Positions 1 to 10,710 of a DNA stretch of 64,000 bases are shown piece by piece (position 1 is the first letter of the stretch; the number at the start of each line of letters is the position of its first letter). The notes beneath the pieces were generated by a model that was not told the origin of the DNA, did no database searches, and saw only the letters and a list, made by a program, of their open reading frames with translations. The DNA lies in assembly GCA_039636795.1 (NCBI GenBank), contig CP143430.1:3968001-4032000 (forward strand), written 5' to 3'. This DNA comes from Micrococcaceae bacterium Sec5.1 (GTDB lineage Bacteria > Actinomycetota > Actinomycetes > Actinomycetales > Micrococcaceae). A program made the position numbers and the translations under genes.

Positions 1-423
1 GTTGGTGACGATGCCCAGCAGGCGTCCGTCGGTGTCCACCACGGGAAGGCCGGAGACGCGATAACGGGAACACAGCTCGTCCAGTTCCTGCAACGTGGCC
101 TGCGGGCCGATGGTCAGCGGGTTGGTGATCATGCCGGATTCGCTGCGCTTGACGCGGTCCACATGCTCAGCCTGGTCATCGATGGACAGGTTGCGGTGCA
201 CGACGCCCAGACCACCCTGGCGGGCCATGGCGATGGCCATGCGGGACTCAGTGACGGTGTCCATGGCAGCGGAAAGCAACGGCGTCTGCACCGTGATGCG
301 CTTGGAAATCCGGGAGGACGTGTCCGCGTCAGAAGGGATGACATCGGTGTGTCCGGGGAGGAGCAGGACGTCGTCGTAGGTCAGGCCTACGAAGCCGAAG
401 GGATCGTGTTCGGGCTGGGTCAT
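1..423 (-). CDS. guaB: IMP dehydrogenase, N-terminal part (cut by window edge)
   Basis: Inosine-5'-monophosphate dehydrogenase oxidises IMP to XMP, the committed step of GMP synthesis. Only residues 1-141 lie in the window and the frame stays open to base 1. The N-terminal barrel segment is recognisable from LTYDDVLLLP near residue 14 and the SAAMDTVTE strand near residue 51. The first CBS domain starts near residue 97 (MITNPLTI) and includes RVSGLPVVD. The start ATG has a weak AGAGG ribosome site about 10 bases upstream. A 23-base hairpin-forming sequence (483-505) lies in the presumed leader. The catalytic Cys loop is outside the window. Confidence 0.95.
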   Translation of the reverse strand, partial: MTQPEHDPFGFVGLTYDDVLLLPGHTDVIPSDADTSSRISKRITVQTPLLSAAMDTVTESRMAIAMARQGGLGVVHRNLSIDDQAEHVDRVKRSESGMITNPLTIGPQATLQELDELCSRYRVSGLPVVDTDGRLLGIVTN

Positions 424-678
424 GAGTGCGGCCTCTTACCTGGGTTCTGGGGGCTTTAACTGGTAGGGGTTGCAACTGATGACCAGCCCGTCATTACGGG
501 ACTGGCCTGTGCATAAATTGGCCTATGCATGAGGTACTGCAAGGCAAAGGTGCTTCGGGTATTGAATAAATAGTAGAACCTCGGCGGCCATCGCCATATT
601 CCGCGGCGCCTGAGTGTGAGCAACAGCACTGGCGGAAGGTCGGCGTCGTGCGTTCCGTGCTCCCGCGGGGCGGCGAGG

Positions 679-2805
679 CTAGCGCCCGGACTGACCAGTC
701 GAGTCGGACCAGCCCGTCGCGGCGAGGAGCCGCTCCTCGAACATCGGAATCATGCTCTGGACATAGGTCTTGGTGAGATGGTTGTCGTCCTTGTAGACGT
801 ACACATTCCCCACCACTGCCGGACACGTGCCCCGCTCGCAGATGAAGTCGCTCATGTCCACCAGGTACAACCGATCCACCTTGCCCGCGTAGTCGTCCAG
901 AGGCGAGGACGCAGCCAGGGAATCTTCCAGCGGAGGGTTGCAGTCGGGCGAGTCAGGGCCCTTCTTCTGCACGCACTCGGGCATGTTGATGCTGAACCGC
1001 GGGTTGTCACGGATGCCCACGACGTCGATTCCGGCATCCGTGAAGGGCTTGATGCCGTCCAAATACCCGGGCACTTCGGTCTCGAAAGGGGCCGTCACAT
1101 GAGTCAGAGACGCCACAGTGAACACAGCATCGGGTTTGTGTTCCATGACATAAGCGGCACTTGCCTTGTTGAAGTCGTTGCAATCACTGGTCCGCTCAGG
1201 CGAGTCGGCGCCGAACCGGCAGTTCCCCTTAAGCAGTGTGACCACTTCCCAACCGTGCTCCTTGGCGATGGGGCCCAGGGCCGCCATGTACTGCTGGGCG
1301 TGGGAATCGCCGAGGACCACAATCCTCTTGGTCACCACCTCGGGCTCGTCATTCTGGAGGCAACCCTGCAGCAACGGATCCGAGGGGACGTTGCCGCCAG
1401 TACAGAGGCCATCGATGTCCGCCCATTCATCCTTCATGGCGGCGGGTGCGGGAATGATCATCGCCTTGGGTGTCGGTTGGCCCGCAAACTCAGGCGAGAG
1501 CGCTGCAGCACCGGGCGTCAGTTCCTTGGGCTGATCCGCAATCGCCACGCCTTGGGCGGCGATAGCACCTTGCCAGGCGGTCATCGGCAGCGCGAGCAGC
1601 GCACCACAGGAAACAACGACGACGGCGGCCCGCCAGGACTGCGCGTCGGGCCACTGCCAGCGGCGCATGGGAACCTCGACAAACCGTGTGGTGGCAACGG
1701 CCAACGCCATCGATGCTGCCATGATGCCCAAGCCCTGCAGGAGGTTCGGGCTGGTGGTCTCCGTGACGAGCAGGAAGAACACCAGGACCGGCCAATGCCA
1801 CAAGTACAAGGCGTAGGAATTGTTGCCCACCACGACCAAGGGCTTTGAGCTGAGCACACGGTCCGCACCAAATCGGCTGTTGCTCTGGCCCGCAACGATA
1901 ACCGCCGCGGCTGCGAGGGTTGGCCAGAGAGCCACGAATCCCGGGAAGGAACGGTCCACCGTCAGGATCAGGCCGCACGAGAGCATGGCGAGCAGCCCCG
2001 CCCAACCCAGGAATACCCGAAGCCGCTGTCCTGGTTTGAGGTACGGGAGAGCCAGTGCCAGCAGGGAACCCAGCGCAAATTCCCACAGCCTTGTCCGGGT
2101 ATCGAAATACGCATACGCCTGATTGTGGGCAGTCTGGTCGATGGAATAGACCAGCGAGGCCACAAAGACCAGGCCGAACGCCATGAACAGCAGCTGCCGG
2201 TGTTCTGTGGCCTTGCGGCCTGGGAACAGCTTTGCAAGTTGCGGCTGCAGCAGGGCCACCGCTGCGAAAATCAGTGGCCACAGGATAAAGACCTGGCCTT
2301 GCACGGACAGGGACCAAAAGTGCTGCAGGGGACTCGCTCCGGAATGGTCCTGCGCATAGTAATCAACGGCAGAATCCGCGAGCTGCCAGTTCTGCCGGTA
2401 CAGCAGGGAGGCCCAAGCCTCGGCGAGCACATCCGGCCACCGGCTCTGCGGGATAAAGGCCCAGGTTCCGGCCAGGACTGCCAGCAGGACCACGACGACC
2501 GCGGGCAACAGCCGCTTGAACACATGGAGCCAGTGCTGCAGGAGCCTCAGGGGCTTACGGTTTTCGAGCTTCCGCGTAAAGGACAGGGTCATCAGGAAAG
2601 CCGAGATGAGTAAAAAGACGTCTACGCCGCCGGACACCCGGCCGAGCCAAATGTGGTAAGCCGCCACCATCAACACAGCCAAGGCACGCAGTCCCTGGAC
2701 CTCCGGGCGGAAGGTTCGTTCCGCCGTCGTGGTCCTCGCTGAAGTGGGCTTCGCTGTTGTGGGCTTGCCACGCAAAGGTGCTGTTGCTTTCACCTGTCCG
2801 CTCAT
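679..2805 (-). CDS. Acyltransferase-3 / SGNH-domain membrane O-acyltransferase (paralogue 1)
   Basis: A 708-residue fusion of an N-terminal multi-pass acyltransferase-3 domain (about residues 35-400, with GGVDVFLLISAFL) and a C-terminal extracytoplasmic SGNH esterase-like domain. The SGNH domain shows the GDSH nucleophile motif (VLGDSHAQQ) and the catalytic DxxH pair (DDNHL) near the C-terminus. This is the OatA-like architecture, which carries acyl groups across the membrane onto cell-surface glycans. The acceptor, whether peptidoglycan, teichoic or other polysaccharide, cannot be told from sequence. I chose the ATG at 2805 because it forms a 4-base ATGA overlap with the stop of the upstream paralogue; an earlier in-frame start at 2832 is less likely. 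It is translationally coupled to its paralogue. Confidence 0.88.
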   Translation of the reverse strand: MSGQVKATAPLRGKPTTAKPTSARTTTAERTFRPEVQGLRALAVLMVAAYHIWLGRVSGGVDVFLLISAFLMTLSFTRKLENRKPLRLLQHWLHVFKRLLPAVVVVLLAVLAGTWAFIPQSRWPDVLAEAWASLLYRQNWQLADSAVDYYAQDHSGASPLQHFWSLSVQGQVFILWPLIFAAVALLQPQLAKLFPGRKATEHRQLLFMAFGLVFVASLVYSIDQTAHNQAYAYFDTRTRLWEFALGSLLALALPYLKPGQRLRVFLGWAGLLAMLSCGLILTVDRSFPGFVALWPTLAAAAVIVAGQSNSRFGADRVLSSKPLVVVGNNSYALYLWHWPVLVFFLLVTETTSPNLLQGLGIMAASMALAVATTRFVEVPMRRWQWPDAQSWRAAVVVVSCGALLALPMTAWQGAIAAQGVAIADQPKELTPGAAALSPEFAGQPTPKAMIIPAPAAMKDEWADIDGLCTGGNVPSDPLLQGCLQNDEPEVVTKRIVVLGDSHAQQYMAALGPIAKEHGWEVVTLLKGNCRFGADSPERTSDCNDFNKASAAYVMEHKPDAVFTVASLTHVTAPFETEVPGYLDGIKPFTDAGIDVVGIRDNPRFSINMPECVQKKGPDSPDCNPPLEDSLAASSPLDDYAGKVDRLYLVDMSDFICERGTCPAVVGNVYVYKDDNHLTKTYVQSMIPMFEERLLAATGWSDSTGQSGR

Positions 2806-4865
2806 TGCGCCCACCCCGTCGCGGCAAACCACCTTTCGTCGAACATCTCGCCCATGCTGGTGACGTAGGTCTTGGACAGGTGGTTGTCATCCAGGTAGAC
2901 GAACACATTTCCTATGACGCTGGGGCACTGGACGCCGTTGCAAAGGAGGTCCGTCATATCCAGGAATGCCGCATTTCCAAACTTTCCCTGTTCGGCCGCG
3001 AAGGGGCTCTCCGCAGCCAGGACGTCCTGCAGGTCAGACTTGCAGTCAGGGCTGTCCACGCCCTTGGACAGGGCACATTCTGTGACGTTGTGGTCGTAGC
3101 GTGGGTTGTCACGAATGGCCACCACCTGGATGCCGAGGTCGTTGAAGTTGGTGACCGACTGTTCAAAGCCGTACACCAACTCCTCATCCGGTGATGAGGG
3201 GGCCGCCTTGGTTCCCACCATGAACACGGAATCCGGGGTGTGGGCTGCCACGTATTTGAAAGCCGCCGAGTTGAAATCATTGCAGTGCTGGTCAGCGTCA
3301 GGGTTCTCCGGCATGAACGGACAACCGCCCAACAGGAGGGCCGTGACCTTCCAATGCTCAGCCTCAGCGAGAGGGCCGAGTGCGGCCAGCCACTGCTGGG
3401 CATGGGAGTCCCCCAGGACCACAATGCTCTTGGTGGCGTCATCGCCCACGCCGTTTTGCTGGCAGTTCTCCTGCAGAGTCTTGTCTTCCGGCTTGGAAAC
3501 TCCCTCGCACGTCCCACCCAGGTGTGCCCAGTCTTCAGGCAACTGTTCTGCCGTGGGAAGTGTCTTGGCATCCTTGCCGACTTGGTTTACATAGCCTGGA
3601 AGGAGGGCATGGGCTCCAGGGTTGTCGTTGAATGCCTGCGTGTCAGCGGCCTTCTGGTCCAGATACTGCTTGTACTGGAAGCCGAGCAACGGCGCACACG
3701 CCACGGCCAGGCAGACGGCGATGGAGATGGCTGCGCGGCGACGTTTCACCTCCGGCCACTTCCACTCCCGGAATGGCTTCTCCACGTACTTCGTGGTCAG
3801 GAAGGCCAGGACCAATGCCAACGCCACAATCGCGGTGCCGGACAGCCACCCGGCGTGGTCCTTGCCGCTCCAAGCCAGGGCGATCACCAGGATAGGCCAG
3901 TGCCAGAGATACAGGGCATAGGAGTTATCGCCAAGACGTACCAGGAATTTGGAACTCAGGATCCGATCCACGCCGAAGCGGCTGCCGGTCTGTCCCGCTG
4001 CAATCACTGCAACGGCAGCCAGCGTGGGCCAGAGCGCAACAAAGCCGGGGAACGCAGTTTGGACCTGCAGCAGGATGCCGCAGGTAAGCATGGCGGCAAC
4101 GCCGATCCACCCCATCGCCACGCGGACAGGTTTGGAAAAGTCCAGGGCAGGCAGGATCAAGGCAACAAGTGTTCCGAGGGCGAACTCCCAAAGCCGGGCG
4201 AAGGTGTCGAAGTACGCCACAGCCTGGTTGTTGGCCGTAAAAATGATTGAGTATGTCAGGGAAACGACGAAGATGAGCGCAAAAACGTACGCGAGCGAGG
4301 CCCGGTACCGGAGATCGAATTTGCGGCAGATGAACGCCATCACGGCGAAGATCAGCGGCCAGAGAATGAACACCTGGCCCTGGATGGAAAGTGACCAGAA
4401 GTGCTGCACAGGACTGGCGAGGCTGTGGTCCGTGGCGTAGTAATTCACCGCGAGAGTCTGCAGCAGCCAATTTTCGTAGTAGAACAGTGAGGCCCAAGCC
4501 TGATTGACCACTTCCACCCAGCGGGTGGGAGGCAGGAAAGCAAAAGTAGCAGCCAGTGTTCCAAAGAGGACAACCACCACTGCCGGGAGCAGGCGCCTGA
4601 ACAAGTGCAGCCAGTGCCGCAGCAAGTCCATCGGGCGCCGCTGTTTGAAGCGGCTCGTGAACTGAAGGGTCATGAGGAAGGCCGAGATCAGCAGGAAGAC
4701 ATCAACCCCGCCTGACACCCGCCCAATCCAGATGTGGTAGCTCACAACCATGAGCACAGCGAGGGAGCGGAGGCCCTGGATTTCGGGTCGGAACGTGGAC
4801 TTTACAACGGGACCGGTAGCCCGCCTGTTGGGACGGGCGGGCGGTCGGATCGTTGATGTAGTCAC
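2802..4865 (-). CDS. Acyltransferase-3 / SGNH-domain membrane O-acyltransferase (paralogue 2)
   Basis: The protein is 687 residues from the chosen start and has the same two-domain layout as its downstream neighbour. An acyltransferase-3 membrane domain (SYHIWIGRVSGGVDV near the N-terminus) is followed by an SGNH domain with VLGDSHAQQ and DDNHLSKTY. The two proteins align along their whole length, so this is a tandem duplication that has diverged. I chose the GTG at 4865 because GAGGAAC lies 7 bases upstream; in-frame ATGs at 4907 and 4904 lack a ribosome site. The stop overlaps the next start by ATGA. The likely role is O-acylation of an envelope glycan. Confidence 0.86.
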   Translation of the reverse strand: MTTSTIRPPARPNRRATGPVVKSTFRPEIQGLRSLAVLMVVSYHIWIGRVSGGVDVFLLISAFLMTLQFTSRFKQRRPMDLLRHWLHLFRRLLPAVVVVLFGTLAATFAFLPPTRWVEVVNQAWASLFYYENWLLQTLAVNYYATDHSLASPVQHFWSLSIQGQVFILWPLIFAVMAFICRKFDLRYRASLAYVFALIFVVSLTYSIIFTANNQAVAYFDTFARLWEFALGTLVALILPALDFSKPVRVAMGWIGVAAMLTCGILLQVQTAFPGFVALWPTLAAVAVIAAGQTGSRFGVDRILSSKFLVRLGDNSYALYLWHWPILVIALAWSGKDHAGWLSGTAIVALALVLAFLTTKYVEKPFREWKWPEVKRRRAAISIAVCLAVACAPLLGFQYKQYLDQKAADTQAFNDNPGAHALLPGYVNQVGKDAKTLPTAEQLPEDWAHLGGTCEGVSKPEDKTLQENCQQNGVGDDATKSIVVLGDSHAQQWLAALGPLAEAEHWKVTALLLGGCPFMPENPDADQHCNDFNSAAFKYVAAHTPDSVFMVGTKAAPSSPDEELVYGFEQSVTNFNDLGIQVVAIRDNPRYDHNVTECALSKGVDSPDCKSDLQDVLAAESPFAAEQGKFGNAAFLDMTDLLCNGVQCPSVIGNVFVYLDDNHLSKTYVTSMGEMFDERWFAATGWAQ

Positions 4866-5051
4866 GTTAGGCAGTTCCTCAAGGCTATTGCACAAAGCAT
4901 CCATCATACGCTGTTCCGGGCGCCGACCCCAGTTGGGCCGGCCTGCGGAACCGCCTTACGAGTGTCTATTAGTTCAGGTTGGACTATGCGTTTGCAAAGA
5001 TGAAACTGTGCGTTCCCTGTGCTGCGGGCACTTCTTTTTGAAGGTCAGCCA

Positions 5052-6161
5052 CTACGCCAAAGCCGGCCGACGCTCAGCTGTGAGCTGCCGGTCTGCTGTG
5101 ATCTGTCGTGCCAGATAACGGGCGTCACGGCCAACTCCTGGAAGCGTTGCCGAAACTGCCGCGAACAGAAACTCCTGGCCAAGGAAGTAGAGACCGGGCA
5201 CAGATTCCACCACTCCCCTCTTGTGGGTCGGAATCCCATCGCCGTTCTGGTATGGGAGCTTCAGCCACGAGTAATCCTCCCGGTATCCCGTACACCAAAT
5301 GACGTTCGCCACATCCAAAGTCCGGCCCTCTTCCAGCACCGGTTTACCTTGCTTTACCCCGGCTATCCTCGGCAGCAGTTCCACCTTCGCGTCGCGCAGG
5401 TCCTTGGTGCGTGTCCGAATCAAAGGTGCCGCCATCATCTTGAATGCCGGCGCCACCTTCCGGCCAACCGGCGTGTTCAGCGTCAGGATGTGAAGGCCTG
5501 CGAACCGAATCACAGGCAGGACGAACCGGGCTGCAGCGCGTCCATGGCGAACTGGGATTTCACCACTGGCTTTGCCGGCCAGCAACGTGGTGTGCGTCCT
5601 GCTGGCTTCAACGGCAATCTCCGCGCCGGAATTGCCGAGCCCCACCACGAGGACGGGCCCGGGTTGGAGTTGCCCTGGGTTCTTGTATTCCTGCGAGTGA
5701 AGCTGCACGATGCCGGGATCCAGCTGATTGGCGAATGCCGGCCGCTTGGGCAGGCGATATCCACCTGTGGCAACCACCACGTTGTTGGCGATCCAGGACC
5801 GATCCCCGGAGCTCACAAGAAAGCAATCACCCTGTTGCGTCACCCCATCAACACGGACTCCGTGGATCACGGGCAGACTGAACCGCCGTGCATATTGTTC
5901 GAGGTAGTCCGCCAACTCATCCTTACTGGGAAACGCCAACGGGTCCCCTGGGAAAGGTGCGCCCGGCAATCCGTCGTATTTAGCCGGGGTGAAGAGACGA
6001 AGCGAATCCCAGCGTTGACGCCACGAATCCCCGGTCCTGGCGTTCTCATCAAGGATGACGAAGTTGTGGTGTCCTTTGGCCAGCCAATAGCCGAGCGCCA
6101 AGCCAGCCTGGCCACCTCCCACGATCACGGTATCGAACTGCGGGTCACTAACATTTTTCAT
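5052..6161 (-). CDS. FAD-dependent NAD(P)-binding monooxygenase (CzcO/YUCCA-type)
   Basis: A 369-residue flavoprotein of the flavin-containing monooxygenase type. The N-terminal FAD-binding GxGxxG is VIVGGGQAGLALG (residues 12-24). A second Rossmann motif for NAD(P)H is VVGLGNSGAEIA near residue 165, and a CTGYR motif lies in the C-terminal third. The start at 6161 has AAAGGA just upstream; a longer reading from 6197 runs into a palindromic repeat and has no ribosome site. The substrate is unknown; relatives hydroxylate or oxidise small organic molecules. It lies downstream of the SemiSWEET-like gene on the same strand, separated only by the repeat. Confidence 0.85.
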   Translation of the reverse strand: MKNVSDPQFDTVIVGGGQAGLALGYWLAKGHHNFVILDENARTGDSWRQRWDSLRLFTPAKYDGLPGAPFPGDPLAFPSKDELADYLEQYARRFSLPVIHGVRVDGVTQQGDCFLVSSGDRSWIANNVVVATGGYRLPKRPAFANQLDPGIVQLHSQEYKNPGQLQPGPVLVVGLGNSGAEIAVEASRTHTTLLAGKASGEIPVRHGRAAARFVLPVIRFAGLHILTLNTPVGRKVAPAFKMMAAPLIRTRTKDLRDAKVELLPRIAGVKQGKPVLEEGRTLDVANVIWCTGYREDYSWLKLPYQNGDGIPTHKRGVVESVPGLYFLGQEFLFAAVSATLPGVGRDARYLARQITADRQLTAERRPALA

Positions 6162-6186
6162 GGCATTTCCTTTCTCGTTAGTCCAA

Positions 6187-6243
6187 CGCGGGGTCACTTA
6201 TGGCCCATGGCAGCGGCCGACATGGGCCTTAAGTGACCTCGCG
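6187..6243. repeat. REP-like palindromic element
   Basis: A 57-base imperfect palindrome. The left arm (6187-6209) and right arm (6221-6243) match at 21 of 23 positions around an 11-base loop. The core is GGTCACTTA then GGCCCATG, mirrored as CATGGGCC then TAAGTGACC. It overlaps the 3' end of the SemiSWEET-like gene and lies just upstream of the monooxygenase start. It resembles dispersed intergenic palindromes of the REP type, but only one copy is present here, so its repetitive nature is inferred. Confidence 0.7.
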
Positions 6244-6550
6244 TTGCTGGGGTTGCAGTTGCTGGGGTTGCAGTTGCTGGGGTTTCAGCCGGAGCCTTCC
6301 GGTACCGCAGGCACCACACCAACATCAAGACCGACGTCACCACGTAAAAGGAGTGCAACAGCCACACGGGTCCCGCCGGAAGGTCGAAGACGTAGAAGGA
6401 ATGCACTGCGTTGGCGATGTTGGTCAAAGTGATGTTGCTCAAACTGTAGGAGGCCAGGTCCTTGGTGCGGACTGCCTTGACCAACATGGGCAGCATGCTG
6501 GATGCAAAGAGCACGGTGGATACGGTGCCGGCGAGCAGTGGAATGTTCAT
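6194..6550 (-). CDS. SemiSWEET/PQ-loop-like small membrane protein
   Basis: A 118-residue protein with three predicted membrane helices in its first 85 residues: an N-terminal hydrophobic stretch with SSMLPMLVKA, a second around ITLTNIANAVHSF, and a third around LLHSFYVVTSVLMLVW. The layout and the MLPMLVKAVRTKD loop resemble SemiSWEET and PQ-loop sugar-transport half-repeats, which work as dimers. The C-terminal 30 residues are unusual. ATATP repeats are encoded by three 15-bp tandem repeats, and the last 15 residues are encoded by a palindromic element, so the native gene probably ended near LRYRKAP. The transported substrate is unknown. Confidence 0.65.
   Translation of the reverse strand: MNIPLLAGTVSTVLFASSMLPMLVKAVRTKDLASYSLSNITLTNIANAVHSFYVFDLPAGPVWLLHSFYVVTSVLMLVWCLRYRKAPAETPATATPATATPATRGHLRPMSAAAMGHK
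6243..6287. repeat. 15-bp tandem repeat, three copies
   Basis: Three consecutive units of gttgctggggttgca (6243-6257, 6258-6272 and 6273-6287, the last with one change) lie within the 3' end of the SemiSWEET-like gene and encode its ATATP repeats. The array abuts the palindrome at 6187-6243. Confidence 0.9.
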
Positions 6551-6643
6551 AAGCCCAAACTAGGAGTCCGGCGCCCTCTGCCGCGTCGGCCAAATGACGC
6601 ATCCTGCTGGATGGGGCATGGGTATTTATGCGCATGTCGGGAC

Positions 6644-6720
6644 GTGAGAGAAGATCGGGAGAAACCCCGCAGGATGTGAGAGAAGATCGGGAGAAAGGCT
6701 GTGGGATGTGAGAGAAGATC
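6644..6720 (-). repeat. 32-bp-period repeat array A, downstream of the LuxR-type gene
   Basis: GTGAGAGAAGATC recurs at 6644, 6676 and 6708, exactly 32 bases apart. The first two copies extend to GGGAGAAA. On the minus strand the array begins immediately after the stop codon of the LuxR-type gene (6719-6721), so it reads as CTTCTCTCAC in the sense of that transcript. The same period and core occur at 25327-25434 and 25461-25545. Confidence 0.85.
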
Positions 6721-8401
6721 AGTTGGTCAAGTGGTGTTCGAAGGCGTACCTGGTCGCAGCAACCCTGGAGGGCAAGGAGAGTTTGCTGAGGATATTGCTG
6801 ACGTGCCGGGCAACGGTTTTTTCGCTGAGATACAGCTCCCGGGCAATGGACTTGTTGGCTTTTCCGTCAGCTACAAGCCGCAGGACTTCCAGTTCACGGT
6901 TTGTAAGTTCATGGGCGGTGGGCGCAGAACCATTCCCACCACCATCCGCCCCGCCGGCTCCTGCACTGTCGCGTCCAGCGCTGAGGCCCAGCACCTCAGT
7001 CACGGCCGGCACTGCTTCGAGTTCGGCGAACTCGGCTGTGGCTGCTTCGAATTCCATGGCGGCAGAGTCGGGATCGCCCAGTTCCGAACAGGCGCGACCC
7101 GTCAACACCCTGCACGTGGCCGCGCCATAAGGTGCCTCAAGGCTGTACCAGAGCCGCCATGCCTTTCTTGAGGCCACCAGCGCGTCGCCCGCGTTGCCCT
7201 CTGCGAGCAGCACTTGGGCTTCCGCCTGCGCTGCAAGCGCCCGTTCCAGGGGCCTGCCCGTTTCAAGGACCGGAGCCGCCAACTCGTCAGCCGCGGCCCT
7301 TGCCGCTTTTAGGTCACCAGCGGCAAGCTCGACGTCGACGACGGCGGGAAGCAACCGCCGTCGGTTGGCGGGGTCCGAGCCTGCCATGGCCCGTCGCAAC
7401 ATGGCTTGGGCCTGAGACACTTTTTGCTGGCCTGCCAGCACCAGCGCGAGCCCGGGGAGAGCTTCGAAGCCGGTCTCTGCAGCCTTGGCATAAGCCGCGC
7501 TGGCTTCATCAAATTGGCCCTTCAAACGCAGAATCTCGCCCTGCAGATACCACGCACCCCAGGCCGCTTCTGGGTCGCCGCGGCGCGAGCGGTCCTGGGC
7601 AATGTGGACGGCTGCTATGGCGTCATCCCAGGCGCCATGGAGGATGAACAGTTCTGCCCTGTGGGACTGGCACTGCCCGCTGAACATCACCATGTCCGGC
7701 CGGTCCCCGCACCAGCGTTCCAACGCGGCGGTCCATTCATGGGCACGCTGGACGTCGAAGGCGAGGCGGCAGCTGCCGATGACGGAGCAGTAGATGATGC
7801 CTGAAGGGATGGGCGATACTTCCCCCGCCGTCACGGAAACCATGACTTCATCCAGGATCTCCAAGCCCTTGTCCGGGAATCCAAGGGTGATGCTGGCCGT
7901 GCCCAGGCCCAGCCGTCCAAGTGCCATCAGGTCCTTGTCGTGGAATCGCTGCCCCACTGCCAAGGCGCGCCCAAAGAGCTCATTGCTGGCTTCAGGATTT
8001 CCTCCGTACAAGGCTCCCAGCGCAGACGGTATCAGGAGATAACCTTCAGCTTCGGTTGGCTCGTCCAGTTCTTCCACCAAATGCTTCGCCCGGGACATCC
8101 AGCCCGAGCTGCGGGCCGGCTCCCCGATGTCCATGAGGAACAGCACCAGCCACGTTGCGCAACGGGCGGCGGCAGCCATGTCTCCTACCGTGACATATTC
8201 ATCGTGCGCCCGCGTCAGGTAGGCGACGCCTTCGGAGTCCTTGCCCAACAGCATGGCCACCGAGGCGGCGACTTCAATGTCCTGGGGTGGAAGTCCGCCC
8301 TCCGTGTCCGCCCGGGCAAGGCAGTCCAGTGCATCGCTCCAGCGGTGCTCGGAGAACGCCGAGCGTCCCAGATCCAAGGCTGTAACCGGCATAGTCCACA
8401 C
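6719..8401 (-). CDS. LuxR-family transcriptional regulator with helical-repeat sensor region
   Basis: A 560-residue protein. Its last 65 residues form a LuxR/GerE-type helix-turn-helix (LTNRELEVLRLVADG, then KSIARELYLSEKTVARHV). The first 480 residues are helical and alanine-rich, with TPR-like periodicity. I see no Walker A motif, so it is not a full MalT/LAL-type ATPase. It is probably a DNA-binding activator or repressor responding to an unknown signal through the repeat region. It is transcribed alone, with no partner kinase nearby. Its stop codon is directly followed by repeat array A. Confidence 0.82.
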   Translation of the reverse strand: MWTMPVTALDLGRSAFSEHRWSDALDCLARADTEGGLPPQDIEVAASVAMLLGKDSEGVAYLTRAHDEYVTVGDMAAAARCATWLVLFLMDIGEPARSSGWMSRAKHLVEELDEPTEAEGYLLIPSALGALYGGNPEASNELFGRALAVGQRFHDKDLMALGRLGLGTASITLGFPDKGLEILDEVMVSVTAGEVSPIPSGIIYCSVIGSCRLAFDVQRAHEWTAALERWCGDRPDMVMFSGQCQSHRAELFILHGAWDDAIAAVHIAQDRSRRGDPEAAWGAWYLQGEILRLKGQFDEASAAYAKAAETGFEALPGLALVLAGQQKVSQAQAMLRRAMAGSDPANRRRLLPAVVDVELAAGDLKAARAAADELAAPVLETGRPLERALAAQAEAQVLLAEGNAGDALVASRKAWRLWYSLEAPYGAATCRVLTGRACSELGDPDSAAMEFEAATAEFAELEAVPAVTEVLGLSAGRDSAGAGGADGGGNGSAPTAHELTNRELEVLRLVADGKANKSIARELYLSEKTVARHVSNILSKLSLPSRVAATRYAFEHHLTN

Positions 8402-8715
8402 TCATTCTGCGACCGCGAGCAACCCGGTTGGCGCACCCATTCGGCCGTATTAGCGTCAGGGTACCGCCGCCGTCGTAAGCCCACAATGGGTCCACGCATC
8501 CCCGGCGAGACGCGTGGGTCCCTGACCTTCTCTGGGCCCGAGATGCCACTTTGTCACCCTCTTTCGGTTGCATGGCGGGTGCCTGGGGGTTCAAAGAAGG
8601 TCAGGACACCACACGCCCACGCCACAAAGCCGATGCCACACAGCACACATCGGGAAGCGCAAGAGGGCAGAAAAAAGCCCTGGCCACGAGTGACCAGGGC
8701 TTTTCGAACAGGCTG
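8402..8715. other. Intergenic region between groEL and the LuxR-type gene
   Basis: About 310 bases with no convincing gene. It holds the groEL terminator at its right-hand end (8673-8704). A weaker inverted repeat around 8486-8522 (CCACGC pairing with GCGTGG) may lie in the leader of the LuxR-type gene. I see no clear promoter motif. Confidence 0.6.
8673..8704 (-). terminator. Rho-independent terminator of groEL
   Basis: AAAAGCCCTGG pairs with CCAGGGCTTTT around a short loop, giving a 14-base stem with one wobble position. On the minus strand the stem is followed by a run of T. It lies 11 bases past the groEL stop. Confidence 0.9.
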
Positions 8716-10341
<1,626 letters not shown>

Positions 10342-10413
10342 TCAAGACAGAAAACCCGCACCGCAGAAGGTCGGAATGATTCCAACGCGGCTGCGGTGCG
10401 GGGCTCCAGGAAG

Positions 10414-10710
10414 TTACTTTACGACGATCGCAAGGACGTCGCGGGCGGACAGAACGAGGTACTCGTTGCCGCCGGTCTTGACTTCGGTTCCACCGTACTT
10501 GGAGTAGATGACGACGTCGCCAACAGTTACGTCAACCGGCACGCGGTTGCCGTTGTCATCGAAGCGGCCGGGGCCGATTGCAACAACTTCGCCTTCCTGC
10601 GGCTTCTCCTGCGCGGAGTCCGGAATTACCAGGCCGGAAGCCGTGGTCTGCTCTGCTTCGAGCGGGCGAACAACAATACGATCCTCAAGAGGCTTAATCG
10701 AGACCGACAC
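10414..10710 (-). CDS. groS: Co-chaperonin GroES (10 kDa)
   Basis: The 98-residue lid of the GroEL chamber. It starts at a GTG preceded by AAAAGGAGA at good spacing; the in-frame ATG at 10740 would add ten residues not seen in the family. Conserved features are [11 protein letters not shown] at the N-terminus, a mobile loop around [10 protein letters not shown], and KYGGTEVK near the C-terminus. It is the first gene of the groES-groEL operon. Two CIRCE operators and a likely promoter lie 95-170 bases upstream, so HrcA-mediated heat-shock repression is expected. Confidence 0.97.
   Translation of the reverse strand: MSVSIKPLEDRIVVRPLEAEQTTASGLVIPDSAQEKPQEGEVVAIGPGRFDDNGNRVPVDVTVGDVVIYSKYGGTEVKTGGNEYLVLSARDVLAIVVK

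Noticed and set aside
4866..4907. Extended start for acyltransferase paralogue 2 at ATG 4907
   Set aside because: No ribosome site precedes it, whereas GTG 4865 has GAGGAAC at proper spacing; the extra residues are not seen in the paralogue.
6644..6720. CRISPR-like array
   Set aside because: The conserved core is only 8-21 bases in a 32-base period, with no unique spacers of normal length and no cas genes.
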